Both the position numbers and the translations under genes were made by a program. The notes below the pieces were generated by a model. The model saw nothing but the letters and a program-made list of their open reading frames with translations. It was not told the DNA's origin and ran no database searches. DNA of 64,000 nucleotides from an uncultured Bartonella sp. (GTDB lineage: Bacteria; Pseudomonadota; Alphaproteobacteria; Rhizobiales; Rhizobiaceae): assembly GCF_946479275.1 (NCBI RefSeq), contig NZ_CAMLFE010000003.1, forward strand, positions 124,001 through 188,000, written 5' to 3'. Positions 1 through 9,540 of this stretch are shown here, piece after piece. Position 1 is the stretch's first letter. Each line of letters starts with the position of its first letter.

Positions 1-380
1 TTTGCCATTTCGGCGCCGCCCTCAATTTTGACTGCACCACAACCGGTCTCGGCGAGGATGCGAGAAGCATTTGAAAAAGCGTGCTCGGGACTTTTTTCGT
101 AAGAACCAAACGGCATATCAACAACCACAAGAGCATGCTTCGAACCACGCATCACCGCTTGTCCGTGGAGGATCATCATATCGACAGTGACTGGCAAAGT
201 TGTTTCAAAACCATAAACCACTGTCCCCACGCTATCACCCACAAGCAAAAAATCACAATAGGGATCGGCAATGCGTGCGCCAAAGACCGAATAGGCAGTC
301 AACGAAACAATTGGTTCGCCACCTTTTTTCGCCCTGATTTCCGGTACTGTTACTCGCGTTTCCTTATTGCAGTTGTTCAC
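1..380 (-). CDS. panB: 3-methyl-2-oxobutanoate hydroxymethyltransferase, 5' part, cut by the window edge
   Basis: PanB catalyses the first committed step of pantothenate (coenzyme A) synthesis in the cytoplasm, moving a hydroxymethyl group from methylene-tetrahydrofolate to 2-oxoisovalerate. About 126 N-terminal residues are visible. They show the family pattern: [20 protein letters not shown] near the start, then LLVGDSVG, the [13 protein letters not shown] segment, [11 protein letters not shown] and AVKIEGG. The gene leaves the window on the left. A GTG start is chosen because the frame has a stop (TGA) nine bases upstream and an AAGGG-like ribosome site precedes it. The reading frame is clean, with no sign of decay. 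No panC is visible; if present it would lie downstream, outside the window. Confidence 0.9.
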   Translation of the reverse strand, partial: MNNCNKETRVTVPEIRAKKGGEPIVSLTAYSVFGARIADPYCDFLLVGDSVGTVVYGFETTLPVTVDMMILHGQAVMRGSKHALVVVDMPFGSYEKSPEHAFSNASRILAETGCGAVKIEGGAEMA

Positions 381-1315
381 TCTTCGTCACCCTTTTTGAA
401 TGGACTATCGCTGTATAAATCTGACAGAAGCAAAACGCTTGGTCAACGAGGCTATAACAGGCTTTTCAATACGATCTTCTTTGTTTTTCCGCGTCGGGGC
501 GAAAAAAATTGAATTTTTAAAACTAATGATTGTTCACGGTGACGATTGACTGGAATTATAGGATGAATGTCTCTATTTTTTTACTCTATTGAATCTCTCC
601 TGCCTTTTAAACGACCTTTATTATTTCAAAAACATTTGCTACGTACCCGTCCGTTTGAATGGGTCTCAATTGACTGTTTTGAAAAGTAAGACTGACAGTT
701 TCGTCGATTTGCTGAAAAAATCAACTGCGCCTGCCGGAAAGAAAAGCCAATGTCTCGGTCATAGGTGAATATCACCGCCCCTGTCACATCCTTTCTGGCA
801 CAAAAAAATAAAATTTGAGTATTGGTTATAAAAGCTTTGCCGACAATTGTTTTCTAGTCGGATAATGAAAATGCGATTTTTCATGTGACGGACCGAAGTT
901 CTGCCGATTTATCTTTTGACGGGATATCCGCAATACCTCCAAAACCGTTATGTTTCCTCACCCTAATTTTTAAAGCTCTATGCAAAAAATCGAATTGAAA
1001 ACACTATTTTCAAACAAGATCGGCCTTTTAAAAAAACGATTGGATAAACCGCATATACTTCGTCCAAAACTGGTAGTTCCGACGCTGTGAGAGTTGCACT
1101 CATACTCTGCGGATAAATTTTCTCCAAGAGATCTCTTTATTCGTCCATTACGATATGAAATCAATCGTAAATCGTGCAATTGCCGATCTTTGTCTTGGAA
1201 TCAAGCTCCGATCGACAGTAAACGCTAGCAATGGCCTTTGAGTGGCTCCACTGCTAGCGCTTTTTGATGGTTTTGAAATTTGCCAAGATTTTTCTAGCGT
1301 GAACAAAGACGATAT
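381..1315. other. Long intergenic region without a convincing gene
   Basis: About 930 bases between panB and the GlcG/HbpS-like gene. Short open frames are present but show no recognisable protein features. The only clear element is a hairpin followed by a T run at 1223-1265, read on the plus strand. Either panB is followed on its 5' side by a long promoter region, or an unannotated plus-strand RNA ends at that hairpin. Confidence 0.6.
1223..1265 (+). terminator. Rho-independent terminator-like hairpin with no plus-strand gene upstream
   Basis: An 8-bp stem (CGCTAGCA / TGCTAGCG), extended by three more pairs past one mismatch, is followed directly by CTTTTT on the plus strand. On the minus strand the stem is followed only by TTTA, so it would be a weaker terminator for the minus-strand GlcG/HbpS-like gene that ends at 1316. 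The orientation better fits a plus-strand transcript, but none is annotated. Confidence 0.55.
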
Positions 1316-1816
1316 CTATTTCGTAGGAACAACGCCGTAACCGGCAACCATTGCTTCTGCGATTTTGACTTCCATTGCGTTTGTCGCACCGCTTACACCA
1401 ACAGCCCCCACAACAACATCGTTATTCGTTACAGGTACACCGCCGCCGAGTGGAACCATATGAGGTGTATTTGCAATAGCAGGTTCATCCCCATTGACGC
1501 GTTGCATATTGACTGACGTTTTCACCCTGAAAAGTGCCGCCGATTTTGCCTTTGCTATTGCAGCATCTACACAACCATAAGGTGCTCGATCCATGCGGTC
1601 GAATGTAATGAGGCTACCACTCGGATCAACAACAGCCATACAGACATTAACTTTCAATGTATCAGCCGACGTATGCCCTTTGGCAATCAGGCTGCGCGCA
1701 TCGTCAAGAGAGAGCATGGATGTCGTATATTCGGCTATTGCGGCTGAAGAAAAGATAGATGCTACAAATGCCAAACAGATTAATTTTCTCGACGTTTTTT
1801 TCATTGGTTTATCCAT
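1316..1816 (-). CDS. GlcG/HbpS-family (DUF336) secreted protein, possible heme binding
   Basis: A 166-residue protein. The N-terminus is a typical Sec signal peptide: a Lys/Arg-rich start (MDKPMKKTSRK), a hydrophobic stretch LICLAFVASIFSSAAIA, and likely cleavage after AIA. The rest has the GlcG/HbpS (DUF336) fold pattern: VCMAVVDPSGSLITFDRMD in the middle, and near the C-terminus MVPLGGGVPV and VVVGAVGVSGATNAMEVKIAEA. Members include the Streptomyces heme-binding HbpS and the GlcG protein of glycolate loci, so the exact role is open. A second ATG four codons in (1804) is an equally plausible start, as neither has a strong ribosome site. The protein is probably periplasmic. It stands alone and far from the heme locus at 21-28 kb, and no iron box was seen upstream. 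Confidence 0.8.
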   Translation of the reverse strand: MDKPMKKTSRKLICLAFVASIFSSAAIAEYTTSMLSLDDARSLIAKGHTSADTLKVNVCMAVVDPSGSLITFDRMDRAPYGCVDAAIAKAKSAALFRVKTSVNMQRVNGDEPAIANTPHMVPLGGGVPVTNNDVVVGAVGVSGATNAMEVKIAEAMVAGYGVVPTK

Positions 1817-2447
1817 TAGAGTGATGTTTATTGTTCATAAGATAATCGGAAAGCAGTTTCTTGCAACAGAAAGCTCGGAAAACGCGACAACTATCATTCA
1901 AAATTTCGGATTATTTATGATGTTTTTTATCAAATTCGAAAAGTGAATTTGTCAATATTTTTTAACTTAAAAATAGATATATTTAATTTGAATATGGATA
2001 TATTAAAAATATATTAACTTTAATTATTTTAATTTAATTTTAAATTATATATATTTTTTGATATTTATTAATTTCATTGATTGATATTAAAAGTTATTTT
2101 AGTTATATTTAAATTATTCAAATTAAATAACATATTATTTTTATAATTAATATTATTAAATTAAGAAATTATCAGAAACAAAAATAACAACAAATTGAAA
2201 AACTATTCCCGCCAATTGGAAAAGACGAGCCTACAAACGTTTGGTTTCCATCTTTTTTTGAGTCGCTCAGGATTGGACAGACATTGGTCAGACAAATTTT
2301 CTCTACCCGAATTTTTGGCATTCTCGCTTTCGTTCCGATATTTCATACAAAATGAGGATGGCAATCAATACAAGACTGTTACTGCCCGTGTTGAGTTCCG
2401 CTTGATCAAGCGGTCTATGAACACTTGAAAGTGTACAGATTTATCTT
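1817..2447. other. Extremely AT-rich intergenic region
   Basis: About 630 bases with no supported gene. From roughly 1945 to 2190 the sequence is almost only A and T, with many TTAA and ATAT runs. A 77-codon open frame further on (2195-2428) has no family features and is not called. The stretch may act as a promoter or silencing region, or be old non-coding debris. Confidence 0.6.
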
Positions 2448-3182
2448 TCAATCTTTATGAAAAAAGCGGGAAAGAGATTCGACAAAACTGGCGCGAACTT
2501 CCGGTGGTTCAATTCCGCGGGCATTCCAGACATTACGGGTTAAAAAATATCCGGTTAAAAGAAAGCCTTGTTTGATATCTTCAAAATTTTCTGGTCGCTC
2601 GGAACTTTTTAACAAAAATTCCGGAAGCGGCAATAATTTGTCTTTCCATAGTTCTCCTGCCTCGGCACAAATGGCCCGTGCCGATTTCGGAGAGACATAT
2701 TTGAGGTTGTCGCGTTTTCCTGTTGCGCCACATTTTACTAAATCAAGGCCGAACCCCACAGCCTCCAACAATTTTATTTCGAATCTCACCATCAATTCGC
2801 CGGTAATAAGCTCGTCGTCCATATTGTTGATCAGAAGCTCGAATATATCATAAAGTGCGGGATAAGGGTCCCGTTCGGGAAGAAGTCTGATATGGGCCGC
2901 TGCCAATTGCAAAGCATATAGCGCATGCGGTTCCAACATCATACGGGATGCATTGAAATCAACCGGTTCAAGTTTAAAAATACCCAGATGTTCATCAAGC
3001 CTTGCCCACCAGTCGGCGATGACTTTGTTGCCAGGTTGGAGAACAGCGCTCATCTTGCGGGATCTTCCGCCTTTGACCAACCCCATATGCCGACCGTGCG
3101 AACGGGTCATTACTTCAACTATGGCGCTCGTTTCACCATGTTGTCTGGTACCGAGAATAAACGCCTGTTCTTTCCATTCCAT
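2448..3182 (-). CDS. recO: DNA repair protein RecO
   Basis: RecO (244 residues, usual family length) loads RecA onto single-stranded gaps together with RecR in the RecFOR recombination pathway. The N-terminal OB-fold is recognisable: FILGTRQHGETSAIVEVMTR, then HGRHMGLVKGG and LQPGNKVIADWWARL. The helical C-terminal part follows, with ALYALQLAAAHIRLLPERDP and a VRFEIKLLEAVGFGLDL segment. It is the last gene of the acpS-lepB-rnc-era-recO run: its ATG lies two bases after the era stop, which implies co-transcription and probably translational coupling. Its single CxxC-like possibility is incomplete, as in many proteobacterial RecO proteins. No terminator was seen downstream; the AT-rich intergenic region follows. 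Confidence 0.95.
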   Translation of the reverse strand: MEWKEQAFILGTRQHGETSAIVEVMTRSHGRHMGLVKGGRSRKMSAVLQPGNKVIADWWARLDEHLGIFKLEPVDFNASRMMLEPHALYALQLAAAHIRLLPERDPYPALYDIFELLINNMDDELITGELMVRFEIKLLEAVGFGLDLVKCGATGKRDNLKYVSPKSARAICAEAGELWKDKLLPLPEFLLKSSERPENFEDIKQGFLLTGYFLTRNVWNARGIEPPEVRASFVESLSRFFHKD

Positions 3183-3184
3183 CG

Positions 3185-4090
3185 TTAGTTTGAATAGTCC
3201 AATCCCATTTCGCGGTAGCGTTCCGGGTCATCGCTCCAATGGTCGCGCACTTTGACAAATAAAAAGAGATGTACTTTTTGTTCAAGGATTTCCATCAGCT
3301 CTTTTCGCGCTGCCTGTCCTATTGCTTTGATCGTTTCACCTTTTGTACCCAGAACAATTTTTTTCTGCCCTTCTCGTTCGACATAGATGATCTGGTTAAT
3401 TTTTACCGAGCCGTCCGGCCTTTCTTCCCAATTTTCAGTCTCTACAGTGGAGGCATAGGGCAATTCATTATGCAGACGCATATAAAGCTTTTCGCGGGTA
3501 ATTTCTGCAGCCAGTTGACGCATCGGCATATCCGATATCTGATCTTCCGGATAATACCATGGCCCCTCGGGTAGCTTTTTTGCCAGATAATCAAGAAGGT
3601 CATCGCAGCCGGTGCCCTTCAACGCCGAAATCATAAACGTTTCGGAAAATTGCTGGCCTTCATTCAACTTTTTCGTAAGCTCGAGAAGTGAAGGACGCGG
3701 CACAGAATCCACTTTGTTGATAACCAGTATCTTTTCCTGTTTTACCTTGGAAAGAGAAGCAAAAACCTCTTCGGTTTCTTCATCCAGCCCCTTAGCTGCA
3801 TCCACGAGGACAAGGACCATATCGGCGTCTTTTGCACCACTCCATGCCGTTGTAATCATCGCCCGATCAAGTCGTCTTTTAGGAGTAAAGATGCCCGGTG
3901 TATCGACAAGCACAATTTGGGTGTTGTTGTGAATGATGATGCCGCGAATAAGTGCGCGCGTCGTTTGTACTTTATGGGTAACAATGGAAACTTTTGTACC
4001 CACCAGCCGGTTGACAAGTGTGGATTTACCGACATTCGGAGCACCGATCAAGGCAACAAAACCGGAATGTGTTTTATTATCATCATTCAT
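3185..4090 (-). CDS. era: GTPase Era, 16S rRNA / 30S assembly factor
   Basis: Era binds the 3' end of 16S rRNA and couples 30S maturation to growth. The 301-residue product has the GTPase motifs in order: G1 GAPNVGKST (residues 16-24), G3 DTPG and G4 NKVD. The C-terminal KH RNA-binding domain includes IIYVEREGQKKIVLGTKGE. The frame stays open 40 codons further upstream, but ATG 4090 is chosen because the protein then starts just before the G domain, as in other Era proteins, and the start overlaps the end of rnc by 8 bases. That overlap suggests translational coupling. RNase III and Era are coupled in many bacteria and both act on rRNA. Confidence 0.95.
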   Translation of the reverse strand: MNDDNKTHSGFVALIGAPNVGKSTLVNRLVGTKVSIVTHKVQTTRALIRGIIIHNNTQIVLVDTPGIFTPKRRLDRAMITTAWSGAKDADMVLVLVDAAKGLDEETEEVFASLSKVKQEKILVINKVDSVPRPSLLELTKKLNEGQQFSETFMISALKGTGCDDLLDYLAKKLPEGPWYYPEDQISDMPMRQLAAEITREKLYMRLHNELPYASTVETENWEERPDGSVKINQIIYVEREGQKKIVLGTKGETIKAIGQAARKELMEILEQKVHLFLFVKVRDHWSDDPERYREMGLDYSN

Positions 4091-4796
4091 TATTCTGGCT
4101 TTCAGTGTCTTTCCATACGCTTTCGCGCACAAGGAGTTTTTCTGCTGCATTACGCTCAGCCTCGCGTTTGGAACGGCCTCGCCCCGTTTCCGGGGCAAAT
4201 CCGGAAACACGCACTTCTATATCAAAAACCGGGTCATGGTCAGGTCCATGGCGTTTTACAACGCGATATTGCGGTTGGGCGCCATTTTGCGTGTGTGCCC
4301 ATTCCTGCAATTCTGTTTTTGCGTCTCTACGAGCAGCACCCGATTGACGGGCACGCTCTTCCCAATAGCGGCGGATAAACGGACGGACTGCGTCCAGTCC
4401 ACCATCGAGATACATTGCTGCGATAAGCGCTTCGACAACATCGGCATGCATATTTGCCAACCGCCGCTCATCCAGATTTTTCATTTCCGCACCAACATAA
4501 ACAATATCAGGCAAGCCGATTTCCTGCGCAATTTCTGCGCATGTTGCCGCATTGACCAAACCGTTCAATCTCACAGAAAGCTCACCTTCGCTCGCTCGGG
4601 GATAGAAGCCGAAAAGCATTTCCGAAACGAGAAGTCCCAATACTCTATCGCCCAAAAATTCCAACCGTTCATAATTGCCGTGTGTCTGATCCTGAACACT
4701 CGAATGGGTCAGTGCGCGTCTTAAACGCTCTTCATTCAGAAACTTATGGCCTGTCGATTTTTCCAGTTTTTCGACTTTTTGGTGATTCATCTTCAT
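4083..4796 (-). CDS. rnc: Ribonuclease III
   Basis: RNase III (237 residues) cleaves double-stranded RNA in rRNA precursors and regulatory duplexes. The signature ERLEFLGDRVLGL (residues 43-55) carries the acidic metal-binding residues. A second acidic cluster is seen in ADVVEALIAAMYLDGG. The C-terminal double-stranded RNA-binding domain starts around DAKTELQEWAHTQ and ends in RSKREAERNAAEKLL. It follows lepB by two bases and overlaps era by 8, so it is in the middle of one operon. The start MKMNHQ is supported by the close spacing to the lepB stop. Confidence 0.95.
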   Translation of the reverse strand: MKMNHQKVEKLEKSTGHKFLNEERLRRALTHSSVQDQTHGNYERLEFLGDRVLGLLVSEMLFGFYPRASEGELSVRLNGLVNAATCAEIAQEIGLPDIVYVGAEMKNLDERRLANMHADVVEALIAAMYLDGGLDAVRPFIRRYWEERARQSGAARRDAKTELQEWAHTQNGAQPQYRVVKRHGPDHDPVFDIEVRVSGFAPETGRGRSKREAERNAAEKLLVRESVWKDTESQNNE

Positions 4797-4798
4797 CC

Positions 4799-5590
4799 CT
4801 ATTTATCAGGTGGAAAATATTTGATCGTATTTACCGACGAAAACAATCTGCTCCACCGTATATCTACTGGCCAACGCCAGATTTTCCATGCGCTCGCACC
4901 ATTTCCTATCGAAAAGAAAATAAGATTGGCACGGCCTACAAGATTTTGGTAAGGGACATAACCGACATTCATTCTGCTATCGTCAGAACGATCGCGATTA
5001 TCGCCCATCATAAAATAATAACCTTCAGGCACTTCGAAGACTTTAGTGTCATCAAGTTCGGGGTAGAATTCCATATCAAGCGTATTGTAAGTTACACCGT
5101 TCGGCATGGTTTCGCGATAGACATCGACCGGTCTTTGAACTTCCGTGACATCAGCATCGGTAATCTGTCCAACGAGCTTACGAGGTACTGCTTCATCATT
5201 AATGTAAAGTGTGCCGTCACGAACCTGTATTCTGTCACCGGGAAGGCCGACGAGCCGCTTGATATAATAGTCATTTATTCTGTTTGGCGGCCGGAACACA
5301 ATGATATCGCCTCTCTTGGGCTCACTACCAAAAATGCGCCCTGAAAAAAGATCGGGCGAAAACGGTATAGAGTAACGCGAATAACCGTAGGCATATTTGG
5401 AAACGAAAAGATAATCGCCGACAAGCAATGTTGGCCGCATGGAACCGGAAGGTATTGTGAAGGGCTGAAAAAGAATTGTCTGGAATAGCACTGCAATAAT
5501 AAGCGCCTGTATGACAATAGAGATAAATTCGCCAACACCCCCGCTCTTTGGGGATTTGGGGGAAACAGTAGTATTTTCCATTTCATTCAT
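4799..5590 (-). CDS. lepB: Signal peptidase I
   Basis: LepB (263 residues) removes signal peptides of Sec- and Tat-exported proteins at the outer face of the inner membrane. A hydrophobic anchor lies at about residues 21-43. The catalytic serine is in IPSGSMRPT (Ser50) and the general-base lysine in IKRLVGLPGDRI (Lys111); both are intact. Box C-E-like segments GDIIVFRPP and YFMMGDNRDRSDDSR are also present. A single anchor is typical of alphaproteobacterial LepB. It sits between acpS and rnc, about 79 bases after acpS and two bases before rnc, in the same orientation. Confidence 0.95.
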   Translation of the reverse strand: MNEMENTTVSPKSPKSGGVGEFISIVIQALIIAVLFQTILFQPFTIPSGSMRPTLLVGDYLFVSKYAYGYSRYSIPFSPDLFSGRIFGSEPKRGDIIVFRPPNRINDYYIKRLVGLPGDRIQVRDGTLYINDEAVPRKLVGQITDADVTEVQRPVDVYRETMPNGVTYNTLDMEFYPELDDTKVFEVPEGYYFMMGDNRDRSDDSRMNVGYVPYQNLVGRANLIFFSIGNGASAWKIWRWPVDIRWSRLFSSVNTIKYFPPDK

Positions 5591-5669
5591 TTCCGTTTTG
5601 CCATTTCCGTTTTGCCTTTGTCATGAAGCATGCTCTATTGTTCATGAATTTTACTATTGGTATAGTACT

Positions 5670-6080
5670 TCAGAGTGTTTCTCCAAGAGAAACCGCTTCG
5701 ATAATAACGAATGCTTGAGCCCAAGGAAAATCATCAGTAATCGTCAAATGTATGACAGCTTTGTGTCCTTGAGGTGTTAATCGTTCAAGAAATCGTTTTG
5801 CATTATTGGTGAGTTCCATTGTGGGTTTTCCACCCGGTAAATTGACAACTCCCATATCCTTCCACCAGACACCACGCGAAACACCGGTACCAAGCGCTTT
5901 GGCACAAGCTTCTTTTGCAGCAAACCTTTTTGCATAGGAAGCAACGCGATTTTTTCGCCCTTCCGATTTTTTCTGTTCAATAGGCGTAAAAATACGACCG
6001 ATAAAACGCTCACCATGGCGCTCGAGCACTTTTTCAACTCGTCGGATATCGATCATATCATTACCAATGCCAATAATCAC
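5670..6080 (-). CDS. acpS: Holo-[acyl-carrier-protein] synthase
   Basis: AcpS (136 residues) transfers 4'-phosphopantetheine from CoA to apo-ACP, activating fatty-acid synthesis. The Mg/CoA-binding start is present as [15 protein letters not shown] (Asp8), and the second motif as [15 protein letters not shown] (Glu57). The open frame runs 60 codons further upstream, but that part only overlaps the preceding gene. The GTG at 6080 places the protein at normal length and lies two bases after the stop of the DUF2062 gene. Note the panB gene of CoA synthesis also in this window, though far away and not in the same operon. Confidence 0.93.
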   Translation of the reverse strand: MIIGIGNDMIDIRRVEKVLERHGERFIGRIFTPIEQKKSEGRKNRVASYAKRFAAKEACAKALGTGVSRGVWWKDMGVVNLPGGKPTMELTNNAKRFLERLTPQGHKAVIHLTITDDFPWAQAFVIIEAVSLGETL

Positions 6081-6082
6081 TT

Positions 6083-6688
6083 TCAGGCGCCTTGTTTCTG
6101 GTCGTTTTTCAACCGCATACGAACTTTTTCCGCCATTTTTTCCTGCCTGTGTTTTTGAAAGCGGGCGGTCGCGCGATAAGCACAAATATAGGCGAAACTT
6201 CCCAAAAACAATCCGAGGATCAGACCACCAAAAAGAATGGGTTTCATGACTGTATCCCATGCTTCAAGCAGAATCCCCCAGGCTTGGGAGGCCGAAAGGC
6301 CTTCAAACATTGCCCGTATTTCGTTAAGTGGTATTGCGTCGACATTGCCGAAAAGAGCAAAACAGAAATGCCCGAGCTTATAATCAAGCATAACAATCGG
6401 CAAGAATGTCAACGGGTTGGAAAGCATGGTACCAAGAATGGCTGCTGCAACATTACCGCGCAAAAGCCATGTCACAATGCCTGCCAGAACGATGTGGAAA
6501 CCGAACAATGGCGAGCTTGCAGCAAGAACCCCGATGGCAAGACCCAACGCCACCTGATGGGGTGTTGCAGAGATGCGTAACAGGCGTTTTCCATAATATT
6601 TCAAAGAACGCGAAAACGACCGCCGTGGCCATAGCCACAAGCGTATCCGTTCCAAGAAAGTTACAGGTTTCCGTCGGCGAAAAAGCAT
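6083..6688 (-). CDS. DUF2062 membrane protein
   Basis: About 201 residues from MLFRRRKP (a start 9 codons further upstream, 6715, is possible but has no better support). The protein has a basic N-terminus ([19 protein letters not shown]), two or three hydrophobic segments ([65 protein letters not shown]) and a charged C-terminal tail. The motif SPLFGFH followed by SNPLTF is the hallmark of DUF2062. Family function is not established. It is the first gene of the acpS-lepB-rnc-era-recO operon and its stop is two bases before the acpS GTG. Confidence 0.85.
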   Translation of the reverse strand: MLFRRRKPVTFLERIRLWLWPRRSFSRSLKYYGKRLLRISATPHQVALGLAIGVLAASSPLFGFHIVLAGIVTWLLRGNVAAAILGTMLSNPLTFLPIVMLDYKLGHFCFALFGNVDAIPLNEIRAMFEGLSASQAWGILLEAWDTVMKPILFGGLILGLFLGSFAYICAYRATARFQKHRQEKMAEKVRMRLKNDQKQGA

Positions 6689-6863
6689 TTTGTCTTCATA
6701 AACGCCCGAACACAACGAGACAATCTTTAATATTCAAATTACTATCCTAACCTGAAAAATTCTCTTCTATCCGATAACACAATCACTTTACTTTAAAGAT
6801 TTTTAGCTTGCTGGCTATTATTTTCAAAGTTAAAAAATTGTTTCCCACCGAAGTGAGGAAACT

Positions 6864-8060
6864 ATGACCATAACGAACAACGATGCGAATCGACAAGCGG
6901 AAACTACTTTTATTTCCATAATCTTCGCCGTGAGTTGTGGACATTTTCTCAACGATGTCATGCAATCCATGCTTCCCGCAATCTACCCGATCTTGCGCGA
7001 AAATTATGGCCTGACCTTTCTCCAGATCGGAATCATTACCGCCGTTTATCAAATGACCGGATCGGTTTTACAACCGGTTATCGGCTTTTATACCGATAAA
7101 AAACCAAGCCCCTACTCCCTGCCATTTGCTTCCGCGTCAACCATGGTTGGCCTTCTTCTGCTTGCCAACGCACACCATTATTACATATTGTTGATCGGAT
7201 CAGCTTTTGTCGGGCTCGGTTCGTCAATCTTCCACCCTGAAGCATCAAGGGTTGCGCGCCTTGCTTCAGGTGGAAAATATGGGGTGGCGCAATCGATATT
7301 CCAGGTTGGTGGTAATTGCGGTGCGGCCATAGGACCAGTCATTGCCGCAGTTTTTATAAGCCAGCAGCAACGGATTGGCTGGCTATCAATTCTGGCGTTT
7401 TTCGGCATTATTATTCTGAGCTTTGTCAGTCATTGGTATGCCAATAATCTGAAAAGACGTTTGACAAAAAAAACGTCTGCAAACACAAGCCCCTTGCCGA
7501 AAGCCCAGGTGCGCAATGCCTTGTTTGTTCTTGTCGGTCTGATGTTTGCCAAATATGTCTACATGGCCAGCATGCAGAACTATTATATGTTCTACACAAT
7601 GGAAAAATTCGGCGTCAGTCTTCATCAAGCCCAGCTTTTGCTGTTCCTTTATCTCGGAGGCATTGCCATTGGCACCATTTTTGGCGGCCCGATAGGCGAT
7701 CGTATCGGCGCCAGAACCGTCATCTGGGTGTCAATTCTAGGTGTCTTTCCTTTTACGGTCATTCTGCCCTATGTCAACTTGCCTCTTACTGCAATTCTCA
7801 CAGTTATCATCGGCATGATATTGGCATCCGCATTTCCGGCAATCGTTGTTTTTGCTCAAGAACTGATGCCTGGAAAAGTCGGAACCGTTGCGGGGCTTTT
7901 TTTTGGATTATCATTCGGCATAGGAGCGCTATCGTCCGCCGGACTCGGCCGGATAATGGACCTTGTCGGTTCGCAGACCATGTTCGAAATTTGCTCCTAT
8001 ATGCCGGCACTTGGCCTTATCGCGGTATTTTTGCCAAAGTTGCGCACCGGTCACGCTTGA
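6864..8060 (+). CDS. MFS efflux transporter of the fosmidomycin-resistance (Fsr) type
   Basis: A 398-residue protein with about 12 hydrophobic segments. The N-terminus reads FAVSCGHFLNDVMQSMLPA, followed by GLTFLQIGIITAVYQMTGSVLQP and FHPEASRVAR, the pattern of the Fsr branch of the major facilitator superfamily. Those proteins export fosmidomycin and related compounds; the natural substrate here is unknown. The gene points away from the DUF2062-acpS operon and towards hemN, with which it is convergent. A weak GAGG ribosome site sits just before the ATG. Gene edges are clean and the length is normal. Confidence 0.85.
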   Translation: MTITNNDANRQAETTFISIIFAVSCGHFLNDVMQSMLPAIYPILRENYGLTFLQIGIITAVYQMTGSVLQPVIGFYTDKKPSPYSLPFASASTMVGLLLLANAHHYYILLIGSAFVGLGSSIFHPEASRVARLASGGKYGVAQSIFQVGGNCGAAIGPVIAAVFISQQQRIGWLSILAFFGIIILSFVSHWYANNLKRRLTKKTSANTSPLPKAQVRNALFVLVGLMFAKYVYMASMQNYYMFYTMEKFGVSLHQAQLLLFLYLGGIAIGTIFGGPIGDRIGARTVIWVSILGVFPFTVILPYVNLPLTAILTVIIGMILASAFPAIVVFAQELMPGKVGTVAGLFFGLSFGIGALSSAGLGRIMDLVGSQTMFEICSYMPALGLIAVFLPKLRTGHA

Positions 8061-8108
8061 ACCGAACGTGAAATTTTCAAATCAAAAAACGAAAAAGAGC
8101 TTCGGGTT

Positions 8109-8120
8109 CACTAGCTAGTG
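8109..8120. repeat. Perfect 12-bp palindrome between convergent genes
   Basis: CACTAGCTAGTG reads identically on both strands, in the 73-base gap between the convergent MFS and hemN genes. Just before it, TGAACCGAA (near 8060) and TTCGGGTTCA (8101) can also pair imperfectly, so the gap may form a structured two-way termination region. No T run supports a classic terminator. Confidence 0.4.
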
Positions 8121-8133
8121 ACAACGCACCTTG

Positions 8134-9468
8134 TTAAACGGCAGCACTGAATTGCGCGATATTTTGTTGTCTATAAGCATCAAACAGGCTTGCAACCGCA
8201 CGAACGAAAGGCCGCCCTTCCTCTGTCATCTCGATAATACCATCATGTTCGGTTGCAAGGCCGTCAGCAATAATCGGTTTTAGATGCTCAAGAGCGCTTT
8301 GAAATTTTGCTTTTCCTCCAAACTTAGAAAGATCAAGTTTGAAGCTACACATAAGTTCGGCAATCATACTGGCACGAAGCCGGTCATCATCATCGGTTGC
8401 AATACCACGCACAGTTGCCATTTTATTTGCGTCAATCGTGCGGCGATATTCGGCAATACCTGCAACAGTCTGGGCAAAGCCGTCATGGAATTCGGATATT
8501 GAAGAACATCCAAAGCCGATTAGAACCGGACAATCATCATCGGTATAGCCCTGAAAATTCCGGTGCAAATGATGTTCCTTCGCGGCAATTGCCAAATGAT
8601 CGTCAGGAAGCGCAAAGTGGTCAATTCCGATCGGTATATATCCCATATCAACCAGATTTTTTTCAACGGCCGTCGCCTGATAGAAACGTTCAAGTGGCCC
8701 GGGCAGCAATGATGCATCAATTAACCGCTGGTTGGCACGCCTTTTCGGCAAATGTGCGTACCCATAACAGGCAATACGATTGGGACGATATTCACCGATG
8801 GTGCGACACGTATCATTGAGTGTCTCGATCGTTTGAAGCGGAAGGCCATAAATCAGATCAAAATTGATATGTTCCAGCCCTGCTTCACGCAGATAATCTA
8901 CAGATCTTTTAACGACCGCTGCAGGCTGGATACGGCCAATCGCCTTCTGAACCTGAGGATTGACATCCTGAACACCCAGGCTTGTACGATTAACACCAAT
9001 TTCCACCAAAGTCTTGATGAGATCATGTGTGACAGTGCGGGGATCAAGCTCTATCGCGTGTTCGGCTTTTTTATCGAATACGAAGAACTCGTGCAGTGTT
9101 TCCATAATGGAAAGAAACGATTGGCGTGGCAGGATAGAAGGCGTTCCACCGCCCCAATGAAGATGCACAACCCGAGGTTTTCCTTTTAAATGCTGTGCTT
9201 GTAGTCTAATATCTTTTATTAGACTTTCGGCATAGCCGACAATTGCGTCATCCTTCTTCGTGGCTTTTGCGTGGCAACCGCAATAATAGCAAAGCTGCCG
9301 ACAATAGGGTACATGAATATAAAGTGACACTGCCTGATCAGGCTTGATCTTGCCGAGCCAGCTTGCCCGCTGCTCATCGGTAACAGTCACAAAATCTGCT
9401 GCTGTCGGATATGACGTATAACGGGGGACTGCCAATGTCGCATAATGCAACAGTGTTTCCGTTTTCAT
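8134..9468 (-). CDS. hemN: Oxygen-independent coproporphyrinogen III oxidase
   Basis: HemN is a radical-SAM enzyme that decarboxylates coproporphyrinogen III to protoporphyrinogen IX without oxygen, so heme can be made under low oxygen. The 444-residue product has the cluster motif CRQLCYYCGC (Cys56, 60, 63 and the extra HemN Cys65), preceded by SLYIHVPY. HLHWGGGTPSIL and IELDPRTV follow, all typical of true HemN rather than HemW. The start MKTETLLHY (9468) is preferred because AAGGA lies six bases before it; an ATG five codons upstream (9483) is possible. It follows fnrN in the same direction with a short gap, so both are probably co-transcribed. No TTGAT-N4-ATCAA FNR site was found in the gap. 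Confidence 0.93.
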   Translation of the reverse strand: MKTETLLHYATLAVPRYTSYPTAADFVTVTDEQRASWLGKIKPDQAVSLYIHVPYCRQLCYYCGCHAKATKKDDAIVGYAESLIKDIRLQAQHLKGKPRVVHLHWGGGTPSILPRQSFLSIMETLHEFFVFDKKAEHAIELDPRTVTHDLIKTLVEIGVNRTSLGVQDVNPQVQKAIGRIQPAAVVKRSVDYLREAGLEHINFDLIYGLPLQTIETLNDTCRTIGEYRPNRIACYGYAHLPKRRANQRLIDASLLPGPLERFYQATAVEKNLVDMGYIPIGIDHFALPDDHLAIAAKEHHLHRNFQGYTDDDCPVLIGFGCSSISEFHDGFAQTVAGIAEYRRTIDANKMATVRGIATDDDDRLRASMIAELMCSFKLDLSKFGGKAKFQSALEHLKPIIADGLATEHDGIIEMTEEGRPFVRAVASLFDAYRQQNIAQFSAAV

Positions 9469-9540
9469 CTCATATCCTTCCATGTTTTAGCGCGGAATTT
9501 AAAATTCTACATTCCTTAACACATAGTAACCGAAAAGCTA

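Noticed and set aside
2195-2428. 77-codon plus-strand open frame
   Set aside because: No ribosome site, no family features, and it lies in the AT-rich gap.
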